Assembly (NCBI RefSeq): GCF_900103225.1
Contig: NZ_FNJH01000002.1
Coordinates: 1-64,000 of the forward strand
Origin: Pseudomonas congelans
GTDB taxonomy: Bacteria > Pseudomonadota > Gammaproteobacteria > Pseudomonadales > Pseudomonadaceae
Length of the DNA: 64,000 bases
Direction: 5' to 3'
The notes under the pieces are model-generated. The model did no database searches. It saw only the letters and a list, made by a program, of their open reading frames with translations, and had not been told where the DNA came from. Each line of letters opens with the position of its first letter. Within the stretch, counting starts at the first letter, position 1. The position numbers were made by a program, and so were the translations under genes. Shown piece by piece: positions 20,873-31,613 of this stretch.

Positions 20873-22006
20873 TCATTGCGCATTCGACTCGGGCTGCGGG
20901 GCATCCGGAACATCCGCAGGCACGGCTTCCGAAGAGGGCGAGTCAGTTGCCGGTGCCGGTGTGGCAGGTGCGGCGGGTGCCGGGCTAGAGCGATAGTCCG
21001 CACGGCGCTTGAGCTGATAATCACGCACGGCCGCGTTATGGGCATCCAGATCGTCCGAGAACACATGGCTGCCATCGCCCTTGGCCACGAAATACAGGCT
21101 GCTGCCGTCCACCGGATTGAGCGCAGCATGAATCGCTTCGCGCCCCACCAGCGAAATGGGCGTCGGCGGCAGGCCGGCGATCACGTAGGTGTTATAGGGC
21201 GTGGCTTCCTTGAGGTTGGCGCGGGTCAGCTTGCCGTTGTAGCGCTCGCCCATGCCGTAGATCACGGTCGGGTCGGTCTGCAACTGCATGCCCAGCTTCA
21301 GGCGACGCACGAACACGCCGGCTATCTGGCCGCGCTCCTGAGGTACGCCGGTCTCCTTCTCGACCAGTGACGCCATGATCAGCGCCTGGTAAGGGTTTGA
21401 ATAGGGAGCCTCCGACGACCGCGAATTCCATTCCTCGTCGAGCACTTCTTCCAGGCGGCTGTAAGCCTGCTTGAGCAATTCGGCATCGGTCATGCCGCGC
21501 ACGTAGCGGTAGGTGTCCGGAAAGAAACGGCCTTCAGGGAACACGTCTGGATGACCGATTTTCGCCATCAGCTCGCTGTCGGACAGGCCTGCCAGCGTTT
21601 GATCGAGCTTGGCCTGTTTGGCCAATGCAGCACGCACCTGCCGGAAATTCCAGCCTTCGACCAGCGTCAGGCTGTATTGCACGACCTCCTTGCGCTTCCA
21701 GACGTCGAACAGGCCTTTGACGTTCATGCCCGGCACCATGCGGTATTCACCGCTGTGCAGCGCCTGTCCGGACAGGTTGAAACGCCAGTAGAGACGCAGC
21801 CAGAAAGCGTCCTTGATCACGCCATCGGCCTGCAATCGATTGAGTACGCCGGTCGGCGTTGAACCGGCCGGAACATCCAGCAGTTGTTCCTGAGCCACCT
21901 CGAGCGGTTGGTTCAGCGCCTGATACTGCTGCCAGAACGCAAAGCCGAGCAGTAAACCTGCCAGGACGACCGCTGTTTCCAGCAACACCAATATTTTTCG
22001 GATCAA
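20873..22006 (-). CDS. mltG: Endolytic murein transglycosylase MltG (YceG)
   Basis: An inner-membrane enzyme that cleaves nascent glycan strands and so sets their length. One N-terminal membrane helix (about residues 7-27) is followed by a LysM-like part and the YceG domain with the catalytic Glu in SLVEKETGVP. The last 45 or so residues are a Pro/Ala/Ser-rich tail, longer than in E. coli. It begins two bases after pabC. Confidence 0.95.
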   Translation of the reverse strand: MIRKILVLLETAVVLAGLLLGFAFWQQYQALNQPLEVAQEQLLDVPAGSTPTGVLNRLQADGVIKDAFWLRLYWRFNLSGQALHSGEYRMVPGMNVKGLFDVWKRKEVVQYSLTLVEGWNFRQVRAALAKQAKLDQTLAGLSDSELMAKIGHPDVFPEGRFFPDTYRYVRGMTDAELLKQAYSRLEEVLDEEWNSRSSEAPYSNPYQALIMASLVEKETGVPQERGQIAGVFVRRLKLGMQLQTDPTVIYGMGERYNGKLTRANLKEATPYNTYVIAGLPPTPISLVGREAIHAALNPVDGSSLYFVAKGDGSHVFSDDLDAHNAAVRDYQLKRRADYRSSPAPAAPATPAPATDSPSSEAVPADVPDAPQPESNAQ

Positions 22007-22008
22007 AA

Positions 22009-22823
22009 TCAGATATCCAGAAGGGTGCGGGCAATGCCTTGCAGTTTACGGGTGAGCGGCCCGACCGGCCAGTTCAACGCTGCAAAGCTGCAAACCGGCC
22101 AGACGCCGTACACGCTATTGCATAGAAACACTTCGTCTGCCGATTCAAGGTCAGACATGTGCAGGTCACGAATATCGACAGCCAGCCCCAGCTTTGGTGC
22201 CTGATCCAGCAACTCGGCACGCATGACACCTGCGACCCCGCAGCGGCTGAGATCAGCCGTCAGCAGACGGCCCTGACTGACCAGAAACAGGTTGCTGTAG
22301 ACACCTTCTATCAGTAGTCCAGATGTGTCGCGCATCAAACCCTCGGCGTGCTCGCTGTCACTCCATTCGGAGCGGGCCAGTACCTGTTCCAGACGATTGA
22401 GGTGCTTGAGTCCGGCCAGAAGCGGCTGCTGCGCCAGACGCGTCTGGCAGGCAAACAGACGCACGCCCTGCTCGGCATGCGTATGGGGATAGGCTGGCGC
22501 AGGGCTGCCCTGCAGGATTCGACGCGGCTGGGCATCGGGGGCCGGAGCGTAGCCGCGCTGGCTGTCGCCGCGGGTAAGGATCAGCTTCATGACCCCGTCG
22601 CCGAGTTCTGCAGCAAAGCGGGTCATTTCTGCACGGATCAGCATGTGGTCGGCTGCGATCGACAAGCGCGCGCATCCGTTTTCGAGACGCTGCAGATGGC
22701 GCTCCAGGAGCAATGGCTGCCCGGCCTTGACGACGATGGTTTCAAACAGTCCATCGCCATAGGCCAGCCCTCGGTCCTTGAGGGACATGGCGTCTGCGGG
22801 GCAGCCATCGACCCAGCCGGGCA

Positions 22824-22824
<1 letters not shown>
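22009..22824 (-). CDS. pabC: Aminodeoxychorismate lyase
   Basis: A PLP enzyme of fold type IV that releases p-aminobenzoate for folate synthesis. Its motifs include GLAYGDGLFETI near the N terminus, KLILTRGDSQRGY, and LLIEGVYSNLFLV. The ATG at 22824 overlaps the fabF stop by one base (TAATG), a strong hint of translational coupling. 271 residues. Confidence 0.94.
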
Positions 22825-24068
<1,244 letters not shown>

Positions 24069-24118
24069 AGGACTCTCCTTCTCTCTTGTTTACGGAACAA
24101 TCACAGCGTTTTTTAAAG

Positions 24119-24153
24119 AAAAAACCGCACGCCGGTTAAAGCAGTGCGGTTTT
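24119..24153 (-). terminator. Terminator or attenuator after acpP
   Basis: On the minus strand AAAACCGCAC pairs with GTGCGGTTTT across a 13-base loop, followed by more T. It lies in the acpP-fabF gap. Partial termination here would give an abundant short acpP transcript and less fabF, which suits the high demand for acyl carrier protein. Confidence 0.75.
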
Positions 24154-24182
24154 CCCGTGACAGCAGTCAGCGATTACAAATC

Positions 24183-24419
24183 TTAAGCCTGATGGCTAGT
24201 GACGTAGTCGATTGCTGCTTGAACGGTAGTGATCTTTTCCGCTTCTTCGTCCGGGATTTCGGTCTCGAATTCCTCTTCCAGAGCCATTACCAGCTCGACG
24301 GTGTCCAGGGAGTCAGCGCCCAGGTCCTCAACGAAAGAAGCAGTGTTGACAACCTCTTCTTGTTTGACGCCAAGTTGCTCTGCAACGATTTTCTTGACGC
24401 GCTCTTCGATGGTGCTCAT
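24183..24419 (-). CDS. acpP: Acyl carrier protein
   Basis: A 78-residue acidic protein with the phosphopantetheine-attachment Ser37 in GADSLD. It carries growing acyl chains for fatty acid, lipid A and phospholipid synthesis. It has its own near-consensus promoter (24472-24499) in addition to read-through from fabG, and a terminator-like hairpin downstream. Confidence 0.98.
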   Translation of the reverse strand: MSTIEERVKKIVAEQLGVKQEEVVNTASFVEDLGADSLDTVELVMALEEEFETEIPDEEAEKITTVQAAIDYVTSHQA

Positions 24420-24471
24420 ACCTAGTTTTAACTCCTAGTGGAAATGTTCAGGCATCTGGCCAGTGGGTAAG

Positions 24472-24499
24472 TGTATAGAAGAGGTTTTGCGAATTTCAA
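24472..24499 (-). promoter_or_regulatory. acpP: Sigma-70 promoter of acpP
   Basis: Minus strand TTGAAA (24499-24494), 16-base spacer, TATACA (24477-24472). The predicted start is near 24465, giving a leader of about 45 nt before the acpP ATG. Confidence 0.75.
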
Positions 24500-24610
24500 G
24501 CTTAACGCTCTCCCCTTATGCCCAACCGTACCTTTGCCCATTCATAGATTGCAGCTTTATAACGGATTTTAGACAGCTCGTATGACATTTTTTTGAAACA
24601 GGTCGTCACA

Positions 24611-25354
24611 TTAGCTCATGTACATGCCGCCGTTAACAGGGATTGTGGCCCCGGTAACGTAGCCTGCGCCTTCGGACGCAAGAAAAGCGACTACGTGCGC
24701 AATCTCTTCGGCTTGCCCCAAACGGCCCAGGGGTATCTGGGTAATCAGTGACTCACGCTGAGCCTCAGGCAGCTCACGCGTCATGTCGGTATCGATAAAA
24801 CCCGGTGCCACCGAATTCACGGTGACCGCCCGCGAGCCCACTTCACGGGCCAGAGCCCTGCTGAAGCCTTCCAGACCGGCCTTCGCGGAAGCATAGTTTA
24901 CTTGACCGGCGTTGCCCATGGCACCCACAACCGAACCAATGCTGATAATACGCCCCCAACGCGCTTTGGTCATGCCACGCAGAACACCCTTGGAAAGACG
25001 GAAAAGGCTGTTCAGATTGGTGTTGACGACGTCATACCATTCGTCATCTTTCATGCGCATCATCAGGTTATCACGGGTGATACCGGCGTTATTGACCAGA
25101 ATCAACGGTGCGCCGACGCGCTCCTGAATGGTGGACAGGACCGAATTCACAGACTCGGCATCGCAGACATCCAGCATCAGGCCAAAGCCTTCGATGCCGT
25201 TTTCCTTGAACGTCGCGCTGATGCGCTCGGCGCCGGACTCTGACGTCGCGGTACCCACGACGACAGCACCATTGCGTCCCAATTCCAGAGCAATGGCTTG
25301 ACCAATGCCGCGGCTTGCACCGGTTACCAGTGCAACTTTACCTTGAAGGCTCAT
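24611..25354 (-). CDS. fabG: 3-oxoacyl-ACP reductase
   Basis: An NADPH-dependent SDR enzyme for the first reduction in fatty acid elongation. TGASRGIG at residues 11-18, NNAG at 88-91, Ser141, and Tyr154/Lys158 are all present. 247 residues. It is 15 bases after fabD. Its neighbours acpP, fabD and fabF separate it from the many other SDRs. Confidence 0.97.
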   Translation of the reverse strand: MSLQGKVALVTGASRGIGQAIALELGRNGAVVVGTATSESGAERISATFKENGIEGFGLMLDVCDAESVNSVLSTIQERVGAPLILVNNAGITRDNLMMRMKDDEWYDVVNTNLNSLFRLSKGVLRGMTKARWGRIISIGSVVGAMGNAGQVNYASAKAGLEGFSRALAREVGSRAVTVNSVAPGFIDTDMTRELPEAQRESLITQIPLGRLGQAEEIAHVVAFLASEGAGYVTGATIPVNGGMYMS

Positions 25355-25369
25355 GCAGGCTTCTCCTAA

Positions 25370-26308
25370 TCAGGCCAGTGCCGCGCGCGCGGCGGCAAAG
25401 GCGTCCGGGGTATCAAGGTTGTAGGTAATCACGCCGTCGGCGCAACGCTTGTTCAGACCAGCCAGCACTTTGCCCGGACCGCACTCCACAAGCTGGGTCG
25501 CACCGCGACTGGCCAGGCATTGAATGGATTCGACCCAGCGTACCGGCTTGTACAACTGCTCCAGCAAATCACGCTTGAGCGTCGCCAGATCACTGACGGC
25601 ACTGGCGCTGACGTTCTGTACCAGTGCAATTTCCGGCGCTTGCCATTCGATGGCTTCAACGGCCTCGGCGAAACGCTCGGCGGCCGGGCGCATCAGTTCG
25701 CAGTGCGATGGCACGCTGACCGGCAACGGCAAGGCGCGCTTGGCACCACGGGCCTTGCACAGCTCCATGGCACGCTTGACGGCCTCGGCGGAACCGGCAA
25801 TCACCACCTGGCCCGGCGAGTTGAAATTCACGGCACTCACGACTTCACCCTGTGCCGCTTCGGCGCAGGCTGCGATAACGTCGGCATCATCCAGACCCAG
25901 AATGGCGGCCATACCGCCCTGACCCGCTGGCACCGCTTCCTGCATCAACTGGCCACGACGCTCGACCAGCTTCACGGCATCGGCCAGGCTCAGGCTTTGC
26001 GCGGCGACCAGTGCGCTGTATTCACCCAGGCTATGGCCGGCGACGAATGCAGGAACCGCACCGCCCTCGGCCAGCCATACATGCCACAGGGCTACGGAAG
26101 CGGTCAGAATGGCCGGCTGGGTCTTGTCGGTCTGATTGAGCAGCTCGGCAGGACCGTTCTGAGTCAGTGCCCACAGGTCATAGCCGAGGGCTTCGGAAGC
26201 CTGCTCGAAAGTGTCGAGGATCAGCGGATGTTGCGCGCCTTGCTCGGCGAGCATGCCGAGCGATTGCGATCCTTGACCCGGAAAGACGAATGCGAGGGAT
26301 GCAGACAT
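25370..26308 (-). CDS. fabD: Malonyl-CoA:ACP transacylase
   Basis: It charges ACP with malonate. The nucleophile Ser93 lies in GHSLGEYSAL, with GQGSQ near the N terminus and the catalytic His in PVSVPSHCELM near residue 200. 312 residues. A 116-base gap separates it from plsX upstream. Confidence 0.97.
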   Translation of the reverse strand: MSASLAFVFPGQGSQSLGMLAEQGAQHPLILDTFEQASEALGYDLWALTQNGPAELLNQTDKTQPAILTASVALWHVWLAEGGAVPAFVAGHSLGEYSALVAAQSLSLADAVKLVERRGQLMQEAVPAGQGGMAAILGLDDADVIAACAEAAQGEVVSAVNFNSPGQVVIAGSAEAVKRAMELCKARGAKRALPLPVSVPSHCELMRPAAERFAEAVEAIEWQAPEIALVQNVSASAVSDLATLKRDLLEQLYKPVRWVESIQCLASRGATQLVECGPGKVLAGLNKRCADGVITYNLDTPDAFAAARAALA

Positions 26309-26424
26309 TTGACAAGCCTCTGAATTATTGTCGCCAAAATGGGCGTCCGGACAGGCCGAACGCGGGAATTCTAATGTATATGACTGATCGGTTGGATGAC
26401 TGACCAGTCTGATGCGTCACATTT

Positions 26425-27447
26425 TCAGGTTCGGCCGCCCTGAAACACCGTTTCAAGCCGCCCCCTCAAACGCTGTGGCAGATTTTCCCCGGACTCGACG
26501 ATGGCTCGCTGAATCGCGCTCTGAAAACCTGAAACACTTGCAGAACCATGACTTTTCACCACGACCCCCTGCAACCCGAGCAGGCTCGCGCCATTATGAC
26601 GGGCGGGCGCCAGATCGGTCTGCAACCGCTTCAGCAAGGGCAGCGCCAGCGCGCCGACTGCCCTGCTGAGCAGATTGCGCTGGAACAGCGTCTCGATTCT
26701 GGCCGCAATCATGGTCGCCAGCCCCTCACTCGACTTGAGCAACACGTTGCCGACAAAACCATCACACACCACCACGTCAGCTTCCCCTCGGTACAACCCG
26801 TCGCCTTCAACATAGCCAATGTAGTTAAGCCCCGAGGCAGACTGCAAAAGACCCGCAGCACGCTTGACCTGCTGATTGCCCTTGATGTCTTCAGTGCCCA
26901 CGTTGAGCAAGGCCACTCTGGGCGTTGCGACACCGAGGATCTCGGCAAGCACCGAGCCCATCACCGCAAACTGATAGAGCGCCTCGGCACTGCAATCGAC
27001 GTTCGCCCCCAGGTCCAGCAACTGGCAATGACCTGAGCGAGTGGGAATGGCTGCGATCATTGCCGGGCGATCAATCCCTGGCAAGGTCTTGAGCACGAAC
27101 CGGGAAAGCGCCATCAGCGCACCGGTATTGCCGGCACTCACACATGCCTGGGCCTGACCGCTGGCCACCAGCTCGAGGGCAACGCGCATGGAGGAGTCCG
27201 GTTTGCCACGCAACGCCTGAGACGGGCGCTCGTCCATTGCAATCGCTTCACTGGCATGAATGACACGCAGGCGCGAACGGTCCACGGCTTCATGGCCAGA
27301 GACGAGTTCTTCAATAAGGGGAGCTTGGCCGACAAGGACCAGATGAAGCGAGGGTGTAGCGGTCAGGCACGCGAGGCTTGCCTGAACAATGTTGCGGGGA
27401 CCGAAGTCCCCGCCCATTGCGTCGATCGCGATGATCGGAGCGGACAA
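26425..27447 (-). CDS. plsX: Phosphate acyltransferase PlsX
   Basis: It makes acyl-phosphate from acyl-ACP for phospholipid synthesis. The N terminus [13 protein letters not shown] and the central [11 protein letters not shown] are family signatures. 340 residues. It begins four bases after rpmF, and the rpmF-plsX-fab order is conserved from E. coli to Pseudomonas. Confidence 0.97.
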   Translation of the reverse strand: MSAPIIAIDAMGGDFGPRNIVQASLACLTATPSLHLVLVGQAPLIEELVSGHEAVDRSRLRVIHASEAIAMDERPSQALRGKPDSSMRVALELVASGQAQACVSAGNTGALMALSRFVLKTLPGIDRPAMIAAIPTRSGHCQLLDLGANVDCSAEALYQFAVMGSVLAEILGVATPRVALLNVGTEDIKGNQQVKRAAGLLQSASGLNYIGYVEGDGLYRGEADVVVCDGFVGNVLLKSSEGLATMIAARIETLFQRNLLSRAVGALALPLLKRLQTDLAPARHNGASLLGLQGVVVKSHGSASVSGFQSAIQRAIVESGENLPQRLRGRLETVFQGGRT

Positions 27448-27451
27448 GAAA

Positions 27452-27634
27452 TTACTCGTCAGCGCCCTTGTCGATCACTTTACGACCACGGTATACGCCT
27501 TCTGGCGATACGTGGTGACGCAGGTGAATTTCACCAGTGGTCTTTTCTACCGACAGAGTGCTTGCCTCAAGAGCGTCGTGCGAACGACGCATGTCACGGG
27601 CAGAGCGGGATTTTTTGTTCTGCTGAACAGCCAT
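27452..27634 (-). CDS. rpmF: Ribosomal protein bL32
   Basis: A basic 60-residue protein starting [20 protein letters not shown], which is the bL32 N terminus. It lies 13 bases after yceD and four before plsX. Co-transcription ties ribosome supply to lipid synthesis. Confidence 0.97.
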   Translation of the reverse strand: MAVQQNKKSRSARDMRRSHDALEASTLSVEKTTGEIHLRHHVSPEGVYRGRKVIDKGADE

Positions 27635-27647
27635 AATTGATTAACTC

Positions 27648-28175
27648 CTAAACGTTTGGGTCACGCTTTAACTGCGCCAATACACTGAACGGGTTGGACC
27701 GCGTTACCTCGTCCACGCTCGGTTCGGGCTCATCGAGACCCGCCGGTTGCTGGCATTCTTCAGGATGATGAGCAGGCACAATGGGCAAGGCGAGCAATAG
27801 CTCCTCCTCGATCAATGCCAGCAGATCCAAAGGATCTTCGCCCAGTTCCAGCACGTCATAACCTTTCGGTAACGACTGGGTATTCGCACCCTCCTTCACC
27901 ACAACGTAACTGCATTCGCTGTGGATCGGCAGGGTCACCAGCTCAAGACAACGCTGGCAAACCATCTTGACCGGGACGTCTATCGAACTGTGGATAACCA
28001 CAGAGCGGCGTTCGTCACGCTCAAAAACGAATTTCGCCTGCACCGTACCGACAGTGTCGGCAAGCGGGTCGCAGAGTCTCTTCAGATCGCCCAGCAGCAC
28101 TTCACCCTGAAGGGTAGTGCCGCGATCGGACAATTTGCGCGGGTCAACGTGAGATGGAATCGGGTCATTCAACAT
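27648..28175 (-). CDS. yceD: YceD family (DUF177) 23S rRNA accumulation protein
   Basis: A 175-residue DUF177 protein with the CxxC pair in VCQRCLELV. The family is needed for normal 23S rRNA levels in bacteria and plastids. It heads the yceD-rpmF-plsX-fab operon. A near-consensus promoter (28185-28213) places the expected transcript start only two to four bases before this ATG, so the mRNA would be almost leaderless. The start codon agrees with the E. coli YceD N terminus. Confidence 0.93.
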   Translation of the reverse strand: MLNDPIPSHVDPRKLSDRGTTLQGEVLLGDLKRLCDPLADTVGTVQAKFVFERDERRSVVIHSSIDVPVKMVCQRCLELVTLPIHSECSYVVVKEGANTQSLPKGYDVLELGEDPLDLLALIEEELLLALPIVPAHHPEECQQPAGLDEPEPSVDEVTRSNPFSVLAQLKRDPNV

Positions 28176-28184
28176 AGGCGCAGC

Positions 28185-28213
28185 ATTCTAGGGATGCCCC
28201 CCGGGCATGTCAA
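28185..28213 (-). promoter_or_regulatory. Near-consensus sigma-70 promoter of the yceD-rpmF-plsX operon
   Basis: Minus strand TTGACA (28213-28208), 17-base spacer, TAGAAT (28190-28185). The ATG of yceD begins nine bases after the -10 box. Confidence 0.8.
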
Positions 28214-28281
28214 AGGAAATTCAGGCCTGTTCGTCACTCCGGCCACTCTTTAGAATCAACGCTCAGCCTACGGAGAACCGC

Positions 28282-28860
28282 ATGCCATCCCTGCTCCTCG
28301 CTTCCAGCTCCTCATACCGCCGCGAACTGCTCGCCCGCCTGCGCCTGCCATTCACCTGCAGGTCTCCGGATATCGATGAAGGCCGGCGACCGAACGAGTC
28401 CGCATTCGACCTCGTACAACGCCTTGCCCAGGAGAAAGCCACAGCGCTGGCCGCAGAGCATCCGCACCACCTGATCATCGGCTCCGACCAGGTTGCCATC
28501 CTTGACGAACAGGTACTGGGCAAGCCGCACAACTTCGAACGCGCACTGGAACAGCTGACGGCAGCGAGCGGCAAAAGCGTGACCTTCCTGACCGGCCTGG
28601 CCCTGCTCAATAGCTCAACCGGCGAGTGCCAGATCGATTGCGTGCCTTTTACGGTGCACATGCGCGAACTCGACCGGGCCAGCATCGAACGCTACCTCCA
28701 TGCCGAACAGCCCTATGACTGCGCAGGCAGCTTCAAGGCAGAAGGCCTTGGCGTCAGCCTGTTTCGCAGCACCGAAGGCAGCGACGCGACCAGCCTGATC
28801 GGCCTGCCGCTGATACGCCTGGTGGACATGCTAATAAAGGAAGGCGTCAGCGTACCCTGA
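28282..28860 (+). CDS. Maf family nucleotide pyrophosphatase (YceF type)
   Basis: A 192-residue house-cleaning enzyme that hydrolyses modified nucleoside triphosphates. The N terminus LLLASSSSYRRELL, then IGSDQVAILDEQVLGKP, is typical of Maf. The position beside yceD-rpmF and rluC points to the YceF branch, known to prefer 7-methyl-GTP. The start at 28282 is set by GGAG eight bases upstream. It is divergent from yceD. Confidence 0.94.
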   Translation: MPSLLLASSSSYRRELLARLRLPFTCRSPDIDEGRRPNESAFDLVQRLAQEKATALAAEHPHHLIIGSDQVAILDEQVLGKPHNFERALEQLTAASGKSVTFLTGLALLNSSTGECQIDCVPFTVHMRELDRASIERYLHAEQPYDCAGSFKAEGLGVSLFRSTEGSDATSLIGLPLIRLVDMLIKEGVSVP

Positions 28861-28871
28861 CCCTTACAGAC

Positions 28872-28901
28872 AAAGAACCCGGCCATTGGCCGGGTTCTTT
28901 A
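28872..28901. terminator. Bidirectional terminator between maf and sppA
   Basis: A strong hairpin (AAAGAACCCGGCC / GGCCGGGTTCTTT) with A and T runs on either side, lying between convergent maf and sppA. It can end transcripts from both directions. Confidence 0.88.
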
Positions 28902-28917
28902 TGCCTATATCAAGCCA

Positions 28918-29916
28918 TCAACGCAGGCTTGGGCCGTTGAAACCGACCAGCATGGCAATTCGCTCGGCGATACTGGTGCCCAGCTTTTTCGAAAAGCGAT
29001 CGAAAGGCGACTCTTCGACGGTGTACTCGACGATGTCCTTTTCCTTGATCACGTCTCGCGCAACATAACTTGCACTGCCCAGGCCATCGACCAGACCCAG
29101 CGCAACAGCCTGCTCGCCGGTCCAGATCAGCCCGGAGAACAGCTCTGGGTGCTCTTTGTCCTTCAACCGGTCGCCGCGACCCTGTTTGACACTGGCGATG
29201 AACTGACGATGAGTCGTGTCCAGCACGCCCTGCCAGAACTGCGTTTCATCAGCCTTCTGTGGCTGGAACGGATCAAGGAACGCCTTATGCTCGCCGGAGG
29301 TATAGGTACGACGATCAACGCCGAGCTTATCCATGGCACCGACAAAGCCGAAACCTGCTGCCGTCACACCGATCGATCCCACCAGACTGGCCTTGTCGGC
29401 ATAGATCTGGTCAGCGGCGCTGGCGATGTAATAAGCCCCCGAAGCACCGAGATCGGTAATGACCGCATACACCTTGATGTCCGGCTTCGCCGCGCGCAGA
29501 CGACGGATCTCGTCGTAGACATAGCCCGACTGCACAGGACTGCCGCCCGGGCTGTTGATACGCAGAATCACGCCCTTGGTCTTTTCATCCTCGAAGGCCT
29601 TCTGCAGCGCAGTGACAATGTTCTCGGCACTGGCCGATTCCTTGTCGGCAATCACGCCCTGCACATCGATCAGCGCGGTGTGACTGGAACGGCGCGAAGT
29701 GCCGCCCTCGAAATCCAGCATCGGCACAACGACCGCTACAAACAGGAACGCGAACGTCAGCAGCTTGAAAAAGATCCCCCAGCGACGCGCCCGGCGCTGC
29801 TCCTGAACACTGGCCAGCAGCGTCTTTTCAAGAAGCTTCCAGCTTTTCGCCTCTTCCCTGCCATTGATGCCCTCGTCCGCGCTTTGCGAAACGGGTGCCT
29901 TCCATTCGTCAGACAT
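28918..29916 (-). CDS. sppA: Signal peptide peptidase SppA
   Basis: An inner-membrane serine protease that degrades cleaved signal peptides. One membrane helix lies near residues 45-67. The Ser/Lys dyad region follows: LGASGAYYIASAADQIYADK for the nucleophile and ASLVGSIGV. It has 332 residues, the short single-domain form, unlike the double-length E. coli enzyme. It begins 24 bases after the HAD gene. Confidence 0.94.
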   Translation of the reverse strand: MSDEWKAPVSQSADEGINGREEAKSWKLLEKTLLASVQEQRRARRWGIFFKLLTFAFLFVAVVVPMLDFEGGTSRRSSHTALIDVQGVIADKESASAENIVTALQKAFEDEKTKGVILRINSPGGSPVQSGYVYDEIRRLRAAKPDIKVYAVITDLGASGAYYIASAADQIYADKASLVGSIGVTAAGFGFVGAMDKLGVDRRTYTSGEHKAFLDPFQPQKADETQFWQGVLDTTHRQFIASVKQGRGDRLKDKEHPELFSGLIWTGEQAVALGLVDGLGSASYVARDVIKEKDIVEYTVEESPFDRFSKKLGTSIAERIAMLVGFNGPSLR

Positions 29917-29940
29917 GTTCCAATCACTCCAACCCGAAAA

Positions 29941-30603
29941 CTAGACGCTGCGCCTGTTCAACCAGGTGCGCAGCTCGGAAAAATGCTCGATAGCCAGCCG
30001 CGGCTCGAACTGGCGCAGCGACTCAAGCGGCTGAGCGCCATAGCCCACCGCAACCGAATCCATACCGGCGTTGCGAGCCATCAGCAGATCGAACGAAGCA
30101 TCGCCAATCATCAGCGAACGCTGCGGGGTAACACCACAGTGCGCCATGATCTCGTTCAACATTAGCGGATCAGGCTTGCTGGCGGTCTCGTCGGCCGCCC
30201 GGGTGGCATCGAAGTAATCCTGCCAGCCGTTGGCCTTCAGCACACGATCGAGCCCGCGACGCGCCTTGCCGGTAGCGACCGCCAGGCGATAGCCATCCTC
30301 GCGAAACGCCTGAATCGACTCCACCACACCCTCGAACAGCGGCGACGGCACGTTATCCATTGCCATGTAACTGTCCGCGTAGTGCTGCCGAAACTCGATA
30401 AGCTGATTGCCACTGATCTGCGGATACAGGGTTCGAATCGCCTCGGGCAGCCCCAGGCCGATAATGTCCTTGATCGCCATATCGTCGCGAATTTCAAGGT
30501 CGGTCTCGATGGCCGCCGTACGCATGGACAGGATGATGCGCCCGACCGAGTCGGCCAGTGTGCCGTCCCAGTCGAAAATCAACAGGTCGTAATCACGGCG
30601 CAC
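29941..30603 (-). CDS. HAD-IA family phosphatase
   Basis: A 220-residue haloacid-dehalogenase phosphatase. Asp11 and Asp13 are in DWDGTLADS, motif II is VATGKA, and the C-terminal motif is [16 protein letters not shown]. It resembles phosphoglycolate or pyrophosphate phosphatases; the substrate is not clear. It overlaps rluC by 11 bases and precedes sppA, an order shared with P. aeruginosa. Confidence 0.9.
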   Translation of the reverse strand: MRRDYDLLIFDWDGTLADSVGRIILSMRTAAIETDLEIRDDMAIKDIIGLGLPEAIRTLYPQISGNQLIEFRQHYADSYMAMDNVPSPLFEGVVESIQAFREDGYRLAVATGKARRGLDRVLKANGWQDYFDATRAADETASKPDPLMLNEIMAHCGVTPQRSLMIGDASFDLLMARNAGMDSVAVGYGAQPLESLRQFEPRLAIEHFSELRTWLNRRSV

Positions 30604-31549
30604 TCAGACGCTCCACTGTTTTGGCCCACATGTCATCGACAGGCGCCTGCACATTGAGTTTGCTGCCATCGGGCATCGGCACCGTCAGCATGTAAGCGTG
30701 CAGAAACAGGCGCTTGCCGCCCAGATCGCGAATTTCGCGACTGAAATTCTCGTCACCGTACTTGGTGTCGCCTGCAATCGCATGCCCGGCATGCAAGGTG
30801 TGCACGCGGATCTGGTGAGTACGCCCGGTGACCGGCTTGGCTTCGACCATGGTGGCGAAGTCGCCGAAACGGCGCAGCACCTTGAAAATCGTCAGGGCCT
30901 CCTTGCCCTCCTCATTCACTTCGACCATGCGCTCACCGGAGCGCAGGTTGCTTTTCATCAGCGGCGCACGCACCTGCTTCAGCGCCGTTGCCCAGTTACC
31001 GCGGACCAGCGCCATGTAGCGCTTGTCGACGCCGTCGCCGCGCAGGGCTTCGTGCAGATGGCGCAGCATGCTGCGTTTCTTGGCGATCATCAGCAGGCCG
31101 GACGTGTCGCGATCGAGACGGTGCACCAGCTCGAGTTCCTTGGCGTCCGGGCGCAGCTGGCGGAATGCTTCGATCACACCAAAGCTCAGGCCACTGCCGC
31201 CATGCACGGCGATACCGGCAGGCTTGTTGAGCACGATAAGTGCCTTGTCTTCGTAGACGATCGCAGCTTCGAGACGCTGCAACAGCGCCTGCGCGACCGG
31301 CACCGGCTCGTCGCGCTCAGGCACGCGCACAGGAGGAATGCGCACAATATCGCCTGCCTGCAACTTGTACTCCGGCTTGATCCGCCCCTTGTTCACACGC
31401 ACTTCGCCTTTGCGCAAAATGCGGTAAATCAAGGTTTTGGGCACACCCTTGAGATAAGTGATCAGAAAATTATCGATGCGTTGACCGGCAAGTTCCGGGG
31501 CAACCTCAACCAGCTGGACGCCGGGGGTTGGAGGGGCAATATTCGTCAT
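30593..31549 (-). CDS. rluC: 23S rRNA pseudouridine(955/2504/2580) synthase
   Basis: An N-terminal S4 RNA-binding domain (about residues 20-80) is followed by the RluA catalytic domain with Asp146 in HRLDRDTSG. 318 residues. It is divergent from rne, as in E. coli, which supports RluC over its relatives. Its promoter must overlap or abut the rne promoter around 31560-31610. Confidence 0.95.
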   Translation of the reverse strand: MTNIAPPTPGVQLVEVAPELAGQRIDNFLITYLKGVPKTLIYRILRKGEVRVNKGRIKPEYKLQAGDIVRIPPVRVPERDEPVPVAQALLQRLEAAIVYEDKALIVLNKPAGIAVHGGSGLSFGVIEAFRQLRPDAKELELVHRLDRDTSGLLMIAKKRSMLRHLHEALRGDGVDKRYMALVRGNWATALKQVRAPLMKSNLRSGERMVEVNEEGKEALTIFKVLRRFGDFATMVEAKPVTGRTHQIRVHTLHAGHAIAGDTKYGDENFSREIRDLGGKRLFLHAYMLTVPMPDGSKLNVQAPVDDMWAKTVERLSAP

Positions 31550-31578
31550 GCCGCAAATGATAACAATTTTTTATGGAT

Positions 31579-31607
31579 TTGAAGCACTTAATGATTGCTG
31601 CTATAGT
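31579..31607 (+). promoter_or_regulatory. rne: Sigma-70 promoter of rne
   Basis: TTGAAG (31579-31584), a 17-base spacer and TATAGT (31602-31607) form a strong promoter on the plus strand. The predicted start near 31614 leaves a leader of about 650 nt before the rne ATG. Confidence 0.72.
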
Positions 31608-31613
31608 CGCGAA

